Positions 1 to 7,287 of a DNA stretch of 19,358 nt are shown here, in pieces. Each line of letters starts with the position of its first letter. Positions within the stretch are counted from its first letter, which is position 1. Origin of the DNA: Ruminiclostridium sp. (lineage in GTDB: Bacteria > Bacillota_A > Clostridia > Oscillospirales > Oscillospiraceae). Position numbers and translations under genes: made by a program. The stretch is taken from assembly GCA_017521345.1 (NCBI GenBank), contig JAFXCU010000157.1:1-19358 (forward strand), written 5' to 3'. Under the pieces are notes generated by a model. The model made no database searches, had not been told where the DNA came from, and saw only the letters and a program-made list of their open reading frames with translations.

Positions 1-1070
1 CCCCAGAAGTTGCCGGCTGCCACGCCCAGGACAGTGACAATGAAGAAGGCGGCCACAGGAAGCAGTTCGGGGCTCAGGGCAGCCTTTGCCGCGCCGATGA
101 CATACTCGGGCATTCCCAGCAGGCTGTTGATATCCCGCAGGGTCAAAGCGCTGGTGATGATCATAAACACGCCCACCATGTCCTTAAAGCCGGACACCAC
201 ACTGTCCATGAACTTGTTCAGGCTCATGAGCCGCTGGGGCAGATAGAGGACCGCACAGAAGACCAGGCCGAACAGAGTGCCGTAGAGGATCTCGCCGGTG
301 GCGATGGTGATGGCAGTGATGAGGACGATGGGGACCAGAAAGTTCAGGGCGTTGCCCTTCTTTTCTTCCTGCTGTTCCATGTCCTGGGCCCCCTCGCTTC
401 GGGCCAGGGCGTAGGCCTTCTTCATGGGGCCGTACTTGGGCAGGATGCCAATGGCAAAGAGCAGGGAGCACAGCAGAGCCATCAGGGGGTAAAACATCAG
501 CGGCAGAGTCTGCAGAAAGGTGGTCATGCCTGCTTCGGTGGTGCAGACCCCGGAGGCCACCATCTGGCTGATCATGAACACGCCCCAGGTGGAAATGGGC
601 ACGATGACGCAGACCGAGGAAGCAACCGCATTGCTGACGAAGGCCAGCATTTCCCGGGGAATCTTGAAGCGGTCAGTGGCATTGCGCATGGCGGCACCCA
701 CCGAGAGGATGGAGAGCCAGTCGTCAATGAACACGATGACGCCCAGAAGCCAGGCACCAAAGAGGGTTCGCTTTTCCGTGGTGCAGACCTTGGCTGCGAT
801 GTTGGTAAAGCCAAAGATACCGCCGGAGGCCTCAAAGAGGGCCACCAGACTGCCGAAGAAGCCGCAGACCAGCACCAGCCAGATCCAGGTGTCACTGCCC
901 ATGACGCCGTAGACCACGTCGATGAGGGGCTTGGCAAAGTCCTTGCCATACAGCATGATGGCACCCACCACGGAACCGCACAGCAGAGAGGCCGCCGTCC
1001 GTCGGGTGACGAAAACCAGAATGATGACCACTGCAACGGGCAGCAGACTCAAGATGCCGTAATTCTCCAT
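1..1070 (-). CDS. NhaC-family Na+/H+ antiporter, 3' end cut by window edge
   Basis: This is a membrane antiporter that probably exchanges Na+ for H+, or acts as a malate/lactate-type antiporter of the same family. Read on the minus strand from an ATG at 1070, the frame stays open for 356 codons to the left edge, so the C-terminus is missing. It is hydrophobic throughout. Family marks are RRTAASLLCGSVVGA near residues 23-37 and FIDDWLS at 114-120; the paired Asp in a membrane segment is typical of NhaC proteins. Family members are usually about 430-520 residues, so roughly 100 are missing. An AAGGA ribosome-binding site lies 9 bases before the ATG, and a promoter lies at 1118-1146. It diverges from the SLC13-like permease. 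Exact substrate is not readable. Sure of the family, less sure of the ion. Confidence 0.88.
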   Translation of the reverse strand, partial: MENYGILSLLPVAVVIILVFVTRRTAASLLCGSVVGAIMLYGKDFAKPLIDVVYGVMGSDTWIWLVLVCGFFGSLVALFEASGGIFGFTNIAAKVCTTEKRTLFGAWLLGVIVFIDDWLSILSVGAAMRNATDRFKIPREMLAFVSNAVASSVCVIVPISTWGVFMISQMVASGVCTTEAGMTTFLQTLPLMFYPLMALLCSLLFAIGILPKYGPMKKAYALARSEGAQDMEQQEEKKGNALNFLVPIVLITAITIATGEILYGTLFGLVFCAVLYLPQRLMSLNKFMDSVVSGFKDMVGVFMIITSALTLRDINSLLGMPEYVIGAAKAALSPELLPVAAFFIVTVLGVAAGNFW

Positions 1071-1117
1071 TCACTCACATCCTTCTCTTATCAAAGGGAT
1101 AGGTTTATCTACCCCCT

Positions 1118-1146
1118 ATGATAAAGCAGAAAGCCGATTTCTGCAA
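1118..1146 (-). promoter_or_regulatory. Promoter of the NhaC-type gene with overlapping inverted repeats
   Basis: On the minus strand TTGCAG (1146-1141) and TATCAT (1123-1118) are spaced by 17 bases, a good sigma-A promoter. Transcription would start near 1111, leaving a leader of about 40 bases. Two inverted repeats overlap it. GCAGAAA/TTTCTGC (1126-1132 and 1138-1144) sits between the two boxes. TTATCAAAGGG/CCCTATGATAA (1088-1098 and 1114-1124, one A:A mismatch) spans the start site. Either could be an operator. No regulator can be named. Confidence 0.55.
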
Positions 1147-1167
1147 GAGAATTATATAGATTGTGAA

Positions 1168-1196
1168 TTGACATTTTTCTTCCCTCTGGCTATGAT
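1168..1196 (+). promoter_or_regulatory. Promoter of the SLC13-like permease gene
   Basis: TTGACA (1168-1173), a 17-base spacer and TATGAT (1191-1196) form a near-consensus sigma-A promoter. The expected start is near 1203, giving a leader of about 53 bases before the ATG at 1256. It lies about 22 bases beyond the -35 box of the divergent NhaC-type promoter. Confidence 0.7.
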
Positions 1197-1255
1197 ATGA
1201 ACTGTTGCGCACTTTCTCAAAACCTTACGTTTTGTTTACAGAGGAGAAGTAGTCT

Positions 1256-2365
1256 ATGCTCGAAAAGTGTCTGACCCCGATCCAGAAAGAGCCGGTCCTG
1301 TTCATTGCCGCCCTGGCCGCCCTGCTGTCCATGATCGCAGTGCCCCCCAGCGCAGCCTACCTGGGCTATGTGGACGTCCGCGTCCTGTGCCTGCTGTTCT
1401 GCCTCATGGCAGTTGTTGCCGGACTTCAGTCCTGCAACCTCTTTGATGTGCTGGCCCAGCGGCTTCTCACCAACAGCCATCATCTGCGGACGGTTGTGGT
1501 GATGCTCATTCTTTTCCCCTTCTTTACCTCTATGCTGGTTACCAACGATGTGGCCCTCATCACCTTCGTCCCCTTCGCCATTCTGGTCCTCCAGACCATC
1601 GGCAAGACCGACCTGATGATCCCCGTCATCGTTCTGCAGACGGTGGCTGCCAACCTGGGCAGCATGGACACCCCCGTGGGCAATCCCCAGAACCTTTTCC
1701 TGTATGCCCACTATGACCTGACCGCCGGGAGCTTCTTCCGGGTGATGGTCCCCCTGACCCTCCTGAGTCTGGCCGCCCTGCTGGTGGCCACCCGGATGAT
1801 CCCCAACGAACCCATCCAGGTGTCCTTCCAGGAGGACAACACCATCCCCAGCCGTCGGAAACTGACCCTGTATGCAGGTCTCTTCCTGCTGTGCCTGCTG
1901 TCGGTCTTCCACGTCCTGCCCTACGAAGCCCTGACCCTCATCGTGGTCATTGCGTTCTTTGTAGTGGATAAGTCCATGCTGGGCAAGGTGAATTACAGCC
2001 TGCTGCTGACCTTCGTGTGCTTCTTCATTTTTGCAGGCAACATTGGTGCCATTGAGCAGGTGCGGGAATTACTCACCGCCCTCATGGACCGCAGTGCTTT
2101 CCTGGCATCCCTCCTGGCCAGCCAGTTCATCAGCAATGTGCCTGCCTCTGTCCTTCTGGCAGACTTCACCCACGACTGGCAGGGGATGCTGGCCGGCACC
2201 AACATCGGCGGCCTGGGTACCCTGATCGCCTCTCTGGCCAGTCTGATTTCCTTCCAATACTATGCTGCTCTGCCTGACGCCAAGCCCATGCGCTACCTGG
2301 TGGTCTTCACCGTGGTGAATATCATCGGTCTGGTGATCCTGGTTCCCCTGGCTTCCATTCTGTAA
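1256..2365 (+). CDS. SLC13/ArsB-like (YbiR-type) anion permease
   Basis: A 369-residue inner-membrane permease of the ion-transporter superfamily that holds SLC13, CitMHS, ArsB and YbiR. Nearly the whole protein is hydrophobic, with about ten membrane segments. Family marks are VTND in the first half (95-98), followed by GNPQNLF at 142-148, and a matching SNVPAS in the second half (293-298); these two Asn-containing loops are the pseudo-symmetric substrate/Na+ sites in this superfamily. The ATG at 1256 has a GAGGAGA site 6-8 bases upstream. The gene stands alone, with its own promoter and a strong terminator. Substrate (dicarboxylate, sulfate, arsenite or other anion) cannot be told. At 369 residues it is shorter than typical DASS carriers, which favours the YbiR-like branch. 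Confidence 0.85.
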   Translation: MLEKCLTPIQKEPVLFIAALAALLSMIAVPPSAAYLGYVDVRVLCLLFCLMAVVAGLQSCNLFDVLAQRLLTNSHHLRTVVVMLILFPFFTSMLVTNDVALITFVPFAILVLQTIGKTDLMIPVIVLQTVAANLGSMDTPVGNPQNLFLYAHYDLTAGSFFRVMVPLTLLSLAALLVATRMIPNEPIQVSFQEDNTIPSRRKLTLYAGLFLLCLLSVFHVLPYEALTLIVVIAFFVVDKSMLGKVNYSLLLTFVCFFIFAGNIGAIEQVRELLTALMDRSAFLASLLASQFISNVPASVLLADFTHDWQGMLAGTNIGGLGTLIASLASLISFQYYAALPDAKPMRYLVVFTVVNIIGLVILVPLASIL

Positions 2366-2370
2366 ACGTC

Positions 2371-2411
2371 AACCGCCCTGCTTACTGTAACTGGTAAGCA
2401 GGGCGGTTTTT
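2371..2411 (+). terminator. Rho-independent terminator after the permease gene
   Basis: A perfect 15-bp stem (2371-2385 with 2394-2408) encloses an 8-base loop, and the T run reaches 2411. It begins 5 bases after the permease stop. The stop codon of the converging DUF1648 gene (2413-2411) sits in the T run, so the hairpin may also end the minus-strand transcript, although that side lacks a good T run. Confidence 0.92.
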
Positions 2412-2737
2412 CAATTCATGACAAAGAAAACAATTTCTACGAAGATACCCAAGCAGGAAAAGACGGCCCACATCCCATCGGAAACCATTCGGAGTGACTG
2501 CTTCCAGGCAAACCAGACTTCATATTTCGTGCGCATGATTGACCAGGCCCACAGGCAAATAGCACAAGCACCAGTGCTGACGGCAACCGCTGTATATTTG
2601 GACATATAGCCGTCAGCCTCACCGAACGCATTCCAATGGACGGCAATTTCACCCGGCAGCGTAAAAAGACAACAGACACCAAGGATGACCATCAGTATAA
2701 AAATGAAAAGGCTGACTTTACGGTAGGTGATTCCCAT
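2411..2737 (-). CDS. Small DUF1648 (SdpI-like) membrane protein
   Basis: A 108-residue membrane protein with three likely helices (about 8-27, 48-67 and 88-106). Between helices one and two it carries the DUF1648 signature: a short loop with HWN at 34-36 and GEADGYMSK at 39-47. The same domain starts the SdpI immunity/signalling proteins of Bacillus, but those are about twice as long. This is a stand-alone DUF1648 unit and its role is unknown. An AAGGAGGT site 5 bases before the ATG at 2737 fixes the start. It follows coaBC by 27 bases on the same strand and is probably the last gene of that run. Confidence 0.8.
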   Translation of the reverse strand: MGITYRKVSLFIFILMVILGVCCLFTLPGEIAVHWNAFGEADGYMSKYTAVAVSTGACAICLWAWSIMRTKYEVWFAWKQSLRMVSDGMWAVFSCLGIFVEIVFFVMN

Positions 2738-2764
2738 AGGTTACCTCCTTCTGATCGTTCCCAA

Positions 2765-3982
2765 TCAAAGGTTAAAATTATAGGGGAAACGTCGGCGCTG
2801 GATCTCATCCAGCAGATAGGCCGCCACCTCGTCCTTTCCCATGAGAGGAAGTTCCTTCACGTCTTTTTCCGTGATAATGGTCACCACATTGGTGGTGCCG
2901 CCGAACCCGGCCCCAGCCACTTTCAGGTTGTTGGCCACGATCATATCCAGATGCTTCCGCTCCAGCTTGGCCTTGGAGTTTTCCACCATGTTCTGGGTCT
3001 CCATAGAGAAGCCGCAGACGTACAGTCCGGGATGGCGGTTCTCTGCCACCCATCCCAGGATGTCGCTGGTGCGCTCCAGGGGGATGGACATATCCCCCTC
3101 CTTCTTCTTGATCTTATCGCTGGCCACTGTGACCGGGCGATAGTCGGCAACCGCCGCAGCTTTGATGAGGATATCCGTCTTGGGCAAGGTATCCTGGATG
3201 GCGTGGAGCATATCCGCCGCTGTGGTAACGGGCCGGGTCTCCACGAAGGGGATCAGATCCAGGTCCACCGGACCGGAGATCAGGGTGACCTCCGCCCCTC
3301 GGAGCATGGCCTCCCGGGCGATGGCGTAGCCCATCCGTCCGGTGCTGTGGTTGGTGATAAAGCGGACCGGGTCCAGAGACTCCTGGGTCGGTCCGGCCGT
3401 CACCGTCACCCGGACCCCCATCAGATCTTTCTTCCGGGCCAGATGGCGGAGGATGTGATCCTCCAGGACCTCCGGCTCCGGCAGCTTCCCGCTGCCTACG
3501 TCCTGGCAGGCCAGCAGTCCGCTGGCAGGCTGGATGATCTCAAAGCCGTACTTTTCCAGGGTACGAATGTTATCCTGGGTAATGGGGTTCTCCAGCATGG
3601 CGGTGTTCATGGCAGGAGCGACTAGCTTCTTGCACCGGGCCGCCAGGGTCACGGTGGTGAGCATGTCGTCGGCAATGCCGTGGGCCAGCTTGGCGATGAC
3701 ATTGGCGGTAGCCGGAGCGATCAAAATCAGGTCTGCCGCCTTGGCCAGGGAGATGTGGGTCACATCATACTGGAAGTCCCGGGCGAAGGTGTCCACCACA
3801 CAGCGGTTGTTGGTAAGGGTCTCAAAGGTGAGAGGCGTAATGAACTGGGTGGCATTCTCGGTCATCACCACGTGGACATCCGCTCCGGCTTTCCGCAGAG
3901 CACTGGCCACATTGGCCATCTTGTAGGCGGCAATGCCGCCGGAGATGCCGAGGATGACGCATTTTCCTTTCAGACTTTCCAT
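2765..3982 (-). CDS. coaBC: CoaBC, phosphopantothenoylcysteine synthetase/decarboxylase
   Basis: A two-domain cytosolic enzyme for two steps of coenzyme A synthesis: CTP-dependent joining of cysteine to 4'-phosphopantothenate, then FMN-dependent decarboxylation to 4'-phosphopantetheine. The N-terminal CoaC half shows GGIAAYK (15-21), the catalytic His in VTHISL (H76), PAMN (123-126) and the active-site Cys in LLACQDVGSGK (C159). The C-terminal CoaB half shows TAGPTQE, NHSTGRMG (211-218), KAAAVADYRP (274-283) and KIKKKEGD starting at K290. Length (405) is normal. The Cys motif has Gln where many homologues have Gly, a small change. It starts 3 bases after the stop of the MmcQ/YjbR gene, with an AGGGAG site upstream, so it is translated from the same message. 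Confidence 0.97.
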   Translation of the reverse strand: MESLKGKCVILGISGGIAAYKMANVASALRKAGADVHVVMTENATQFITPLTFETLTNNRCVVDTFARDFQYDVTHISLAKAADLILIAPATANVIAKLAHGIADDMLTTVTLAARCKKLVAPAMNTAMLENPITQDNIRTLEKYGFEIIQPASGLLACQDVGSGKLPEPEVLEDHILRHLARKKDLMGVRVTVTAGPTQESLDPVRFITNHSTGRMGYAIAREAMLRGAEVTLISGPVDLDLIPFVETRPVTTAADMLHAIQDTLPKTDILIKAAAVADYRPVTVASDKIKKKEGDMSIPLERTSDILGWVAENRHPGLYVCGFSMETQNMVENSKAKLERKHLDMIVANNLKVAGAGFGGTTNVVTIITEKDVKELPLMGKDEVAAYLLDEIQRRRFPYNFNL

Positions 3983-3985
3983 AGG

Positions 3986-4369
3986 TCAAATCTCCCTCTT
4001 TGCCCCGTTAGGGGTATTATCTGATGTCCTGCGCCGACGTTTCGGTGCAGTTAATGTAAAGCTGTCCTGGATCAAACGCATGATTTCCCAGTCTGACATG
4101 GTGCCGTCCAGGATGATGCTGATCCAGTGGGTCTTGTTCATGTGGTAGGCCGGGACCACAGCGGGATAGGTCCTCCGCCAGAAATCTCCCGCCAGAGGTT
4201 CGGCTTTCACGTTGATCCAGATGCGGTCTTCCCTCTGGAAGATGGCCGCAAAGATCTTGCGGTTTTCCCTGTGGCGCATGACCGTCCAGTTGTGGTCATC
4301 AAAGGGGTAGTCCTCATAGGCAAAGGGAAGCTCCAGGCAGGCGGCCACGGCCTCTTGGCGTGTCATCAT
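3986..4369 (-). CDS. MmcQ/YjbR family protein
   Basis: A 127-residue soluble protein of the MmcQ/YjbR family, a small wrap-around fold thought to bind DNA, with no settled cell role. Family marks are a DDHNW segment near 24-28, ENRKIFAAIF, a WINVKAEP strand and the stretch from YHMNKTHW to a final LIQDSF helix. The tail RRRRTSD is basic. Its start overlaps the peptide deformylase stop as ATGATGA. Either the ATG at 4369 or the next at 4366 may be used, and no strong ribosome-binding site is visible, so translational coupling to def is likely. It sits between def and coaBC in one run. Confidence 0.85.
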   Translation of the reverse strand: MMTRQEAVAACLELPFAYEDYPFDDHNWTVMRHRENRKIFAAIFQREDRIWINVKAEPLAGDFWRRTYPAVVPAYHMNKTHWISIILDGTMSDWEIMRLIQDSFTLTAPKRRRRTSDNTPNGAKREI

Positions 4370-4776
4370 ATGATGATCCCGTTGCAGTGATCGATCTCGT
4401 GCTGGATGATCTGGGCGGTCCAGCCGGTATAGGTCTTGAACCGGGTCTGGAAGTCTGCGTTCTGATATTTGACCTTGATGGACTTATAACGCTTGGTGGT
4501 CCGCCGTCCCACCAGGGACAGACAGCCCTCTTCGGTCTCATACCGGTCAGAGACCTTGACGATCTCCGGGTTAAACATGACCATATAGGTGCCTTCATTG
4601 TCAAACACGATGATCCGCTTGGAAACGCCAATCATATTAGCGGCCATGCCGACACATCCCTCTGCATGGGCAGTCAGGGTGTCCAGCAGGTCCTGGGCCA
4701 CCTGGAGATCCTCCTTGGTGGCCGGCTCAGAAGGGATGGCCAGGAAGGCTTCGTCTTTCATTATGGGCTGTACCAT
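4366..4776 (-). CDS. def: Peptide deformylase-family protein with altered motif 1
   Basis: Peptide deformylase is the metal enzyme that removes the formyl group from new protein N-termini. Motif 2 (EGCLS, 83-87, metal Cys85) and motif 3 (HEIDH, 126-130, metal His126 and His130 with catalytic Glu127) are intact. Motif 1, normally GxGxAAxQ, reads CVGMAANM (41-48): the first Gly is Cys, and the Gln that helps form the oxyanion site is Met. At 136 residues it is shorter than most deformylases (about 150-190), with nothing after motif 3 but CNGIII. From memory, deformylases with this same GMAANM form are common in Clostridia, so this is a subfamily rather than a broken gene. The genome may hold a canonical copy elsewhere. 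It follows the Vat-like gene by 12 bases. Confidence 0.9.
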   Translation of the reverse strand: MVQPIMKDEAFLAIPSEPATKEDLQVAQDLLDTLTAHAEGCVGMAANMIGVSKRIIVFDNEGTYMVMFNPEIVKVSDRYETEEGCLSLVGRRTTKRYKSIKVKYQNADFQTRFKTYTGWTAQIIQHEIDHCNGIII

Positions 4777-4788
4777 AGGTGTTACCTC

Positions 4789-5430
4789 TCATTCTGCGAT
4801 GGTTTTGATTCGTTCCAAGTCACTGCTGCACAGTGCTTCTAAATTGCGGAAGATTTTCTCAGGGGGCCAGTCCCACCATTTGAGATCCAGGAGATACTCT
4901 GTCAGCTCCCGGTCAAATCGGGGGCGGAGGACTTGGCAGGGATTTCCCCCAGCCACACAGTATGGTGGAATATCCCTGGTAACGACAGAATTTGCAGCGA
5001 TGATGGCGCCATCTCCAATGTGGACCCCAGGCAGTACGGTGACATTCTGGCCGAACCAGACATCATTACCCACCACGGTGTCCCCTTTCAGAGGCAGCTC
5101 CTCTAACGTGGGAGCAAATGCTTCCCATCCATGGCCCATGATGTTGAAGGGATAGGTGGTCACACTGCCCATACGGTGGTTGGCCCCGTTCATAATAAAC
5201 TCAATGCCCCGGCCAATGGCGCAGAACTTTCCGATGATCAGCTTGTCCCCGATGAAATCATAGTGATGGGTCACATGGTCCTGGAAATGTTCCGGTCCGT
5301 TGATGTCATCGTAATAGGTGTAGTCCCCCACTTCGATGTTGGGTCTGGTGATCACATTTTTGATATAGCAGACCTGCTTGATATTCTCGTTGGGATATAC
5401 ACTGTTTGGATCAGGTCCAAAGGCTGTCAT
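4789..5430 (-). CDS. Vat-like acetyltransferase (xenobiotic/streptogramin A family)
   Basis: A 213-residue left-handed beta-helix acetyltransferase of the xenobiotic (CatB/Vat) group, which moves an acetyl group from acetyl-CoA to a hydroxyl of a drug or similar compound. Features shared with Vat streptogramin A acetyltransferases are GPDPN near the start, VGDYTYYDD, GDKLIIGKFCAIG (61-73), the catalytic His in NGANHRM (H85), TYPF, GWEAFAPTLEELPLKGDT, then GNDVWFG and GDGAIIAANSVVTRDI hexapeptide coils and AGGNP. The C-terminal KWWDWP segment also fits. Chromosomal relatives often have no proven drug activity, so resistance is only a possibility. An AGGAGGGG site lies just before the ATG at 5430. 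It is first in the run and has a good promoter at 5464-5491. Confidence 0.87.
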   Translation of the reverse strand: MTAFGPDPNSVYPNENIKQVCYIKNVITRPNIEVGDYTYYDDINGPEHFQDHVTHHYDFIGDKLIIGKFCAIGRGIEFIMNGANHRMGSVTTYPFNIMGHGWEAFAPTLEELPLKGDTVVGNDVWFGQNVTVLPGVHIGDGAIIAANSVVTRDIPPYCVAGGNPCQVLRPRFDRELTEYLLDLKWWDWPPEKIFRNLEALCSSDLERIKTIAE

Positions 5431-5463
5431 GGTCTTGCCCCTCCTTTTCCATTTCTCTCTTTT

Positions 5464-5491
5464 ATTATACCGTGAACGATGACAGATTCAA
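5464..5491 (-). promoter_or_regulatory. Promoter of the vat-like/def/coaBC run
   Basis: On the minus strand TTGAAT (5491-5486) and a perfect TATAAT (5469-5464) are spaced by 16 bases. Transcription would start near 5457, about 27 bases before the ATG of the Vat-like gene. No operator-like repeat is apparent. The rest of the 209-base gap up to the cardiolipin synthase start holds no clear plus-strand promoter; the best guess there is TTGTGC/GATTAT around 5550-5578, which is weak. Confidence 0.72.
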
Positions 5492-5624
5492 CCGAAAAAT
5501 AGACAAAACGAAACAATATGCCGGAAAAGGGTTGCAGCAAAAAACGATTTGTGCTACCCTCAAAAATGGTAGATTATGAAAAACTGTGATGTGGTTTATG
5601 AGATACAGATACCAGTCCATGGGT

Positions 5625-5632
5625 AAGGAGGT
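5625..5632 (+). promoter_or_regulatory. Ribosome-binding site that sets the cardiolipin synthase start
   Basis: A perfect AAGGAGGT sits 7 bases before the ATG at 5640. The frame is open upstream to an ATG at 5586, but that codon has no ribosome-binding site and would add 18 residues (starting MMWFMRYR) unlike the family. The start at 5640 is therefore preferred. Confidence 0.85.
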
Positions 5633-5639
5633 CCGGATT

Positions 5640-7226
5640 ATGGAACGAGTATCATTGGAAAACGGAGTCATGGAGATGTCTCTGCTGGAGAAAGGCCAAA
5701 AGGGCCTCCTGCGTGCACTGTTTGGCAGAACCGGTATCATCGTGCTGCTGCTTCTGTTGCAGATCGCGCTGTTGGTACTGTTTTATCAGCGATTCAGCGA
5801 ATATGTACCCCAGCTTTACACGGCGATGATCGTGATTTCCATCTGTGCTGTGTTCTATCTGCTGAACAATTCTATTGATCCCTCTGCTAAGATTACATGG
5901 CTGATCATCATCATCGTTTTCCCGGTGTTTGGTGCCCTCCTTTTGATCTATACGCAAATGGATGTAGGACACCGCACGTTGAAGAAGGCCGTGGCTCGCA
6001 CCATTGACAGTACCAGAGACTCCATTCCTCAGGATCAGAAGTGTATGGATGAACTCTCGGCAGAGAGCCCGGAAACGGCTTCTTTGGCTCGTTATATCAG
6101 TCGAAGCGGCTGTTATCCCGTGTTCCAAAACACCCATGTTACATACTTTCCATTGGGTGCAGATAAATTGATGGAACTGCTGAATCAGCTGGAGAAGGCA
6201 GAGAAGTTTATATTCCTGGAATACTTCATCATCGACGAAGGACTTATGTGGGGAAGTGTACTGGACATTCTGGCCCGTAAGGCAAGGGACGGCGTGGAGG
6301 TTCGTGTCATGTACGACGGCAGCTGTGAGTTTTCCACCCTGCCCCACAGTTACCCCAAACTGTTAAGAGATCTGGGGATTCAATGTAAAGTCTTTTCTCC
6401 CGCCCGGCCCTTCCTTTCCACCCACTACAACTACCGGGATCACCGGAAGATCCTGGTGATCGACGGTCATACCGCTTTCACCGGCGGCATCAACATGGCG
6501 GACGAATACATTAACCACACCGTAAAGTATGGCCATTGGAAGGACACCGCCATCATGCTCCAGGGCGATGCCGCCCGCAGCTTTACCCTGATGTTCCTCC
6601 AGCTCTGGAACAGCTATGAGAAAAAGCCTGTATACGCAAAGTATTTGTCTGCACACACCTATCCCATGGCGGAGGCCAACGGCTATGTCATACCTTACGC
6701 AGACTGCCCCCTGGATGATGACAAGGTGGGCGAGCGGGTCTACATGGATATCCTGAACCGGGCCCAGAACTACGTGCATATCATGTCCCCCTATCTCATC
6801 CTGGACGGGGAACTGGAGACCGCTTTGAAGTATGCCGCAGAACGAGGCGTGGAGGTCTCCCTGATCCTGCCCGGTATTCCGGACAAGAAGATCCCTTATG
6901 CCCTGGCTAAGACCCACTACCCCTCCCTGATGGCTTCTGGTGTAAAAATTTACGAGTATACCCCCGGCTTTGTCCACGCCAAGGTCTTCGTCAGTGATGA
7001 CTGCAAAGCCGTGGTGGGCACTATCAATATGGACTATCGGAGTCTGTACCATCACTTTGAATGTGCCGCCTATCTCTACAAGAGCGACTGCATCCCCACC
7101 ATTGAGGAGGATTTCCAAAAAACTCTGACCAGATGTCAGCTGGTTACTCGGGAAACCCTGCGAAAGGAACCCATCACCCGGAAACTCACCGGCATCGTCA
7201 TGAAAGCCATTGCCCCTCTTATGTGA
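5640..7226 (+). CDS. cls: Cardiolipin synthase (phospholipase D family)
   Basis: A 528-residue membrane enzyme that joins two phosphatidylglycerol molecules into cardiolipin plus glycerol. Three hydrophobic segments lie at the N-terminus (about 32-50, 59-77 and 84-105), followed by two phospholipase D domains. HKD motif 1 is H268-R-K270 with D275, followed by GGINMADEY. HKD motif 2 is H446-A-K448 with D453, followed by GTINMDYRS. Both sets of catalytic residues are intact and the length is normal for bacterial Cls, with an N-terminal region (about 110 residues) typical of Clostridia. It stands alone between two minus-strand runs and ends at a strong hairpin. The upstream promoter is not clear. 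Confidence 0.95.
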   Translation: MERVSLENGVMEMSLLEKGQKGLLRALFGRTGIIVLLLLLQIALLVLFYQRFSEYVPQLYTAMIVISICAVFYLLNNSIDPSAKITWLIIIIVFPVFGALLLIYTQMDVGHRTLKKAVARTIDSTRDSIPQDQKCMDELSAESPETASLARYISRSGCYPVFQNTHVTYFPLGADKLMELLNQLEKAEKFIFLEYFIIDEGLMWGSVLDILARKARDGVEVRVMYDGSCEFSTLPHSYPKLLRDLGIQCKVFSPARPFLSTHYNYRDHRKILVIDGHTAFTGGINMADEYINHTVKYGHWKDTAIMLQGDAARSFTLMFLQLWNSYEKKPVYAKYLSAHTYPMAEANGYVIPYADCPLDDDKVGERVYMDILNRAQNYVHIMSPYLILDGELETALKYAAERGVEVSLILPGIPDKKIPYALAKTHYPSLMASGVKIYEYTPGFVHAKVFVSDDCKAVVGTINMDYRSLYHHFECAAYLYKSDCIPTIEEDFQKTLTRCQLVTRETLRKEPITRKLTGIVMKAIAPLM

Positions 7227-7240
7227 ATCTCTTACGAAAG

Positions 7241-7272
7241 ACAGGCCCTGCGGCTGCTGCCGCAGGGCCTGT
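7241..7272. terminator. Shared terminator between cls and the ADP-ribosylglycohydrolase gene
   Basis: A perfect 14-bp GC-rich stem (7241-7254 with 7259-7272) has a 4-base loop. It lies 14 bases after the cls stop and 15 bases after the stop of the converging minus-strand gene. The plus-strand tail is TTTCAATTT and the minus-strand tail is CTTTCG, so it could end both transcripts, better on the plus side. Confidence 0.82.
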
Positions 7273-7287
7273 TTCAATTTATGAAGA

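Noticed and set aside
1071..1117. Sodium- or proton-sensing riboswitch before the NhaC-type gene.
   Set aside because: The leader predicted from the promoter is only about 40 bases, too short for a known riboswitch with an expression platform.
5586..5639. Longer cls with start at 5586.
   Set aside because: No ribosome-binding site there; AAGGAGGT is placed for the ATG at 5640.
5640..6300. Lower GC in the first third of cls than in its middle, as if the gene were a mosaic.
   Set aside because: Hand counts of a few lines gave about 40-50 percent against over 60 percent in one later line, but lines near the 3' end drop again to about 43-52 percent, so there is no clean boundary. N-terminal membrane segments also bias composition.
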